From Arthrobacter sp. S39 (GTDB lineage Bacteria; Actinomycetota; Actinomycetes; Actinomycetales; Micrococcaceae): 64,000 nucleotides of DNA. The notes beneath the pieces were generated by a model. The model searched no databases. It was not told where the DNA came from and saw only the letters and a program-made list of their open reading frames with translations. Location of the stretch: contig NZ_SIHX01000001.1 of assembly GCF_004320525.1 (NCBI RefSeq), positions 620,001-684,000 of the forward strand, written 5' to 3'. This document shows, one piece after another, positions 60,916 through 64,000 of this stretch (position 1 is its first letter; each line of letters opens with the position of its first letter). The position numbers and the translations under genes were made by a program.

Positions 60916-62247
60916 ATGACCACACCTTCTTTGGTGGATTCACTTGCCGGGCCCAGCACCCGGAGGGAAGAACGCAAGGTCCTGGCCGGGACCCTCGTAG
61001 GCACCACCATCGAGTGGTACGACTTCTTCATCTTTGCCCAGCTGACCGGGACGTTGCTGTCCCCGCTGTTCCTCACCCCGCTGCAGGCCTCGAACCCCGG
61101 ACTGGCACAAATTCTCTCGTTTGCCCTGATCGGCATCAGCTTCCTGTTCCGCCCGCTGGGCGCCATTGTCGCCGGCCACCTCGGTGACCGCCTCGGGCGC
61201 AAGGCCATGCTGGTGTTCACCCTCCTCATGATGGGTGCCGCGACGGCGCTGATCGGCATGCTGCCCACCTACAACGACATCGGCGTCTGGGCACCCATCC
61301 TGCTGATCGCCCTCCGCATCGTCCAGGGCTTCTCCGCCGGCGGGGAATGGGGCGGTGCCGCGCTGATGGCGGTCGAACACGCACCCTTGAACAAGCGCGG
61401 CCTGTTCGGCGCGTACCCGCAGATTGGTGTTCCGGTGGGCATGATCCTGGCCACCGGGCTGCTGTTCTTCCTCAACAGCAGCATGTCCAAGGAGGACTTC
61501 GCCGCGTGGGGCTGGCGGGTTCCGTTCCTGCTGTCCATCGTGCTGATCGCGGTCGGATACCTGATCCGCCGCGCCGTGGCTGAGAGCCCGGTCTTCAAAG
61601 AGATGGCAGCCCGCAAGGAAGCCAGCAAGGCGCCCCTCGGCGAGCTCATCCGGAAGCACAAGAAGGCTGTCCTCTACTCCACCATGATCTTCATCGGCAA
61701 CAACGCCGCCGGCTACCTGCTGATCGCGTTCTTCATCTCCTACGCCACCCGGACCCTGAAGATGCCTACCCCGCAGATCCTGCTGGCCACCACCCTGGCA
61801 TCCTTCGGGTGGCTCATCTTCACCCTCGTCGGCGGCTGGCTGTCCGACAGGATCGGCCGGGTCAAGACCTTCCTGATCGGTTACGGCATCGTGTTTGCCT
61901 GGATGATCCCGATGTTCGCCCTGATCGACACCAAGGACATCCTGCTCTACGGCGTGGCACTGTTTGTCCTGACCATCGGGCTCGGCTTGTCCTACGGACC
62001 CATGTCCGCGATGTACGCCGAGATGTTCCCGGCCAACGTGCGCTACTCGGGCATCTCCATCGGCTACGCCTTCGGGGCCATCCTCGGCGGAGCCTTTGCG
62101 GCCACCATCGCGGAGTCGCTGCTGCAGAGCACCAAGTGGACCGGGTCGATCGGCATCTACATCATGATCCTGTGCGTGATCTCGGCCGCCGGCGTCCTGC
62201 TGGCCAAGGAAACCAAGGGCCGCCCGCTGGGAATCAGCCACCACTAG
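60916..62247 (+). CDS. MHS-family MFS transporter (metabolite:H+ symporter)
   Basis: A 443-residue 12-helix symporter of the MHS branch. The N-terminus shows GTTIEWYDFFIFAQLTG, followed by HLGDRLGRKAMLV (loop 2-3), ALRIVQGFSAGGEWGGAALMAVEH, and GGWLSDRIGRVKTFL in the second half. Members import aromatic or organic acids such as shikimate and ketoglutarate. It lies downstream of the monooxygenase genes and probably brings in their substrate or a related acid. ATG with TGGAGT upstream. A 12-bp hairpin follows. Confidence 0.92.
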   Translation: MTTPSLVDSLAGPSTRREERKVLAGTLVGTTIEWYDFFIFAQLTGTLLSPLFLTPLQASNPGLAQILSFALIGISFLFRPLGAIVAGHLGDRLGRKAMLVFTLLMMGAATALIGMLPTYNDIGVWAPILLIALRIVQGFSAGGEWGGAALMAVEHAPLNKRGLFGAYPQIGVPVGMILATGLLFFLNSSMSKEDFAAWGWRVPFLLSIVLIAVGYLIRRAVAESPVFKEMAARKEASKAPLGELIRKHKKAVLYSTMIFIGNNAAGYLLIAFFISYATRTLKMPTPQILLATTLASFGWLIFTLVGGWLSDRIGRVKTFLIGYGIVFAWMIPMFALIDTKDILLYGVALFVLTIGLGLSYGPMSAMYAEMFPANVRYSGISIGYAFGAILGGAFAATIAESLLQSTKWTGSIGIYIMILCVISAAGVLLAKETKGRPLGISHH

Positions 62248-62282
62248 GGACCGGCCGGGCAACTGCGCGGAACCATAGACGA

Positions 62283-62310
62283 CAGGCACGGACCCCTCGG
62301 TCCGTGCCTG
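62283..62310. terminator. Stem-loop between MHS transporter and phosphoribosyltransferase genes
   Basis: CAGGCACGGACC (62283-62294), loop CCTC, GGTCCGTGCCTG (62299-62310): a perfect 12-bp stem between convergent genes, without a U-run on either strand. Confidence 0.65.
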
Positions 62311-62340
62311 GTCGCCGTTAACGTGCGGGTGAGCCGGTGC

Positions 62341-62988
62341 CTACTGGTCCAGCTGGCTGATGGCGTCCTCGTCCGTGAGCTGCTCAAAACGGCGGTAAAA
62401 GCTGCCCACGGCGCGGAACTTGCCCGGAAGGTGCAGGCAGAGGACGGCATCGCACACGGCGGCAACGGCGGCTTCAGCCTCCACTGAACCAACAGGCGCT
62501 GCCGCCACAACGCGGGCTGCACCGCCGGAACGGGCAGCTTCGACGGCTGCCCGCATGGTGGCTCCGGTTGCCAGGCCGTCGTCAACGAGCAGCACCGCTT
62601 TCCCCGTGAGGTCATGCCTGATGGCCGGGTACGTTTCCACCCGGCGGAGGAGCTCCGCGCGTTCCCTGTGCTCCACCTCATCCAGCCACTCCTGGCGGAC
62701 GCCGTGTTCCAGGACGCGGGACATCAGGGGCCTGTTGAGCAGGCGTACAACGCGCCCGTTGGACCAGGCCAGGGCGCCATAGGCGGTCTCGTCGTGGCCG
62801 GGGATGCCCAGCTTCCGGACCAGGACTGCACCGAGCGGCAGGTACAGGGCCTTCGCCACGGCTGCGGCCACCGGGATCCCGCCGCGCGCCAGTCCCAGGA
62901 CGATGGCGTCGGGACGTTCCCGGAACTGCGTCAGTACCGCGGCCAGACGCTCACCGGCATCCGTGCGGTCTTCAAAACGCGTGCTCAT
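62341..62988 (-). CDS. Phosphoribosyltransferase-domain protein
   Basis: A 215-residue type I PRTase-fold protein with the PRPP loop VLLVDDGLATGATM (around residues 130-143) and GLARGGIPVAAAVAKAL near the start. This group is found widely in bacteria as a stand-alone protein, sometimes fused to hydrolases. It lacks the hood features that would define a purine or pyrimidine substrate, so no pathway is assigned. ATG with GAGAGGGAA upstream. Confidence 0.9.
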   Translation of the reverse strand: MSTRFEDRTDAGERLAAVLTQFRERPDAIVLGLARGGIPVAAAVAKALYLPLGAVLVRKLGIPGHDETAYGALAWSNGRVVRLLNRPLMSRVLEHGVRQEWLDEVEHRERAELLRRVETYPAIRHDLTGKAVLLVDDGLATGATMRAAVEAARSGGAARVVAAAPVGSVEAEAAVAAVCDAVLCLHLPGKFRAVGSFYRRFEQLTDEDAISQLDQ

Positions 62989-63083
62989 TGTTCCCTCTCC
63001 GGCTGAATCCGCCCCGCTTCCAGCCTACCTTCTGCCGCTGCCGTGCCGGGAAGCCGGCGCCTGTCCTGGACGGGGCTTCAGGG

Positions 63084-63964
63084 TCAGAAAAGGGCGGCGG
63101 TGACGGCCTCGGTGATCTCATGGATCACGGCCGTCCGCTGCGGGACATCGCTCAGGTCGGCGCCCTTTGTGTAGACCACCAGGACGTAGCTGCCTTCGGC
63201 GGAGGAGAGGATGGCGGCGTCGTGGAGTTCGTCGTCGAGGAGTCCATATTTGTGAAACACGGTCACGGTGTCCGGGACTGCGGCCGGAATGAGGTCTTCG
63301 TCGTTGGTGTCCTGCATGTAGGACAGCAGCTGTTCCGTATGCTCCTGGTTGAGTAGCCTGCCCTCGGACAGTTCCGCGAGGAGGTGGGCCATGTCGGCGG
63401 TGGAGAGCGTGTTCACCCCGGCGTCGTAGCTGATGCCGAGGGAAGCCGCGTAGTCCGAGAGCCGGGACAGGCCAACGGCGTCCATCAGCAGGCTCCATGA
63501 ATCGTTGTTGCTGTCCTGGACCATCGCCTGGATCTGGAACCCCGAGGTGTAGGCGCCCAGCGGATTATCGAGCGATGCCGAACCGTCCTCCACCAGGCTG
63601 TAGTAAGCCGCAGCGGTCAGGATCTTCGCCGTGCTCGCTGCCTCGAACGGTTCCTCCACACCATATTGGTGCAGGTCCCCGCCGTCGGTATCCAGCAGGG
63701 CAACCCCCCCTGGTACTCGCCGTTGGCGCCGATGATGCCATTGATGGCTGTATCCAGGCCGGCATCAATCCGGGCAGTGCCGGCACGGGAGTCGGCGCCG
63801 GTTGCAGCGCGCGACGCCGATCCAGGCCAGGGCAGGACATGCGCCAGGGTGTAGGCGGCGGCGATGAGGACAATGGCGAGGAACCCTGCGGCGGCCACCA
63901 GGACGGAACGGCGGCGTAAGGCGGCCGGCGTGCGGCGGGCGCGCTGCTGGAGAGAATCGTGCAT
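63084..63964 (-). pseudogene. Membrane-anchored serine hydrolase (class A beta-lactamase-like), frameshifted at a G7 run
   Basis: The N-terminal part (from ATG 63964) has a membrane anchor (VLVAAAGFLAIVLIAAAYTL) and reads to GEYQGG. The frame is then lost at a run of seven G on the coding strand (63704-63710). The rest continues in another frame: VALLDTDGG, the active-site STAK (Ser-x-x-Lys), SNN near DSNNDSWSLL, and HKYG in place of KTG. One extra G (eight) would rejoin the frames into a protein of about 293 residues. It may be a pseudogene, a phase-variable gene or a sequencing error. If intact it would be an extracytoplasmic serine hydrolase. Confidence 0.8.
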
Positions 63965-64000
63965 CTGCCGATCCAACCAACGGAACCTATGCGGGAGCTA

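Overview
The window is a 64 kb piece of a high-GC actinobacterial chromosome, most like Arthrobacter/Pseudarthrobacter (Micrococcaceae). This rests on the gene order (lysA-hom-thrC-thrB-rho-prfA-prmC, then the F1Fo ATP synthase operon), a Rho factor with a very long charged insert, NucS as mismatch nuclease, the clpS-DUF2017-murI order, and many GTG/TTG starts. Coding density is high. I saw no rRNA, tRNA, CRISPR array, insertion sequence, prophage or plasmid backbone, so this reads as core chromosome with a small catabolic patch at the right end. The genus call is an inference from gene content.

Region by region. 1-4323: aspartate-family amino acids, with lysA (5' end outside the window), hom, thrC and thrB nearly end to end. 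4324-9768: a structured rho leader, rho and a strong stem-loop, then prfA, prmC (which methylates the release factor) and ywlC. 9768-12824: cell-surface glycan genes, a WecG/TagA-type transferase, a convergent GT2 glycosyltransferase and a WecA-type phosphoglycosyltransferase. 12825-20849: the complete ATP synthase operon (two small AtpI/AtpZ membrane proteins, then B, E, F, H, A, G, D, C). 20860-25165: DUF2550 protein, membrane-anchored esterase and a large DUF2156 protein whose N-terminus looks like a non-catalytic rhomboid fold.

25264-29285: cspA, nucS, a divergent zinc-ribbon protein, an alpha/beta hydrolase and an AI-2E-family permease. 29286-39772: an unrecognised two-ectodomain membrane protein, a cysteine-less thioredoxin-TPR protein, an old yellow enzyme, an ABC exporter pair, nagB, a DUF3039 plus SF2 helicase operon and an orphan CbxX-type AAA ATPase. 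39791-50890: NAD salvage (pncA, pncB), clpS-DUF2017-murI-metallo-beta-lactamase, a DUF2975/XRE pair, rph-rdgB, DedA, a DEDDh-BRCT nuclease, DUF4395 and an ADP-ribosylglycohydrolase. 51057-56339: aquaporin and sbcD-sbcC. 56377-62310: an MFS transporter with a possible upstream ORF, then an aromatic-hydroxylation locus (IclR regulator, flavin reductase, HpaB-type monooxygenase, MHS-family transporter). 62341-64000: a phosphoribosyltransferase and a serine hydrolase broken at a run of seven G.

The most general new observation is a TANNNT hexamer ending exactly 6 or 7 nt before the start codon of at least 15 separately transcribed genes. It predicts leaderless mRNAs and settles several start codons. 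Other points worth checking are a leader ORF whose stop codon sits in a hairpin loop upstream of rho, the rhomboid-like/DUF2156 fusion, the poly-G frameshift, and palindromic operators at the XRE/DUF2975 and aromatic loci.
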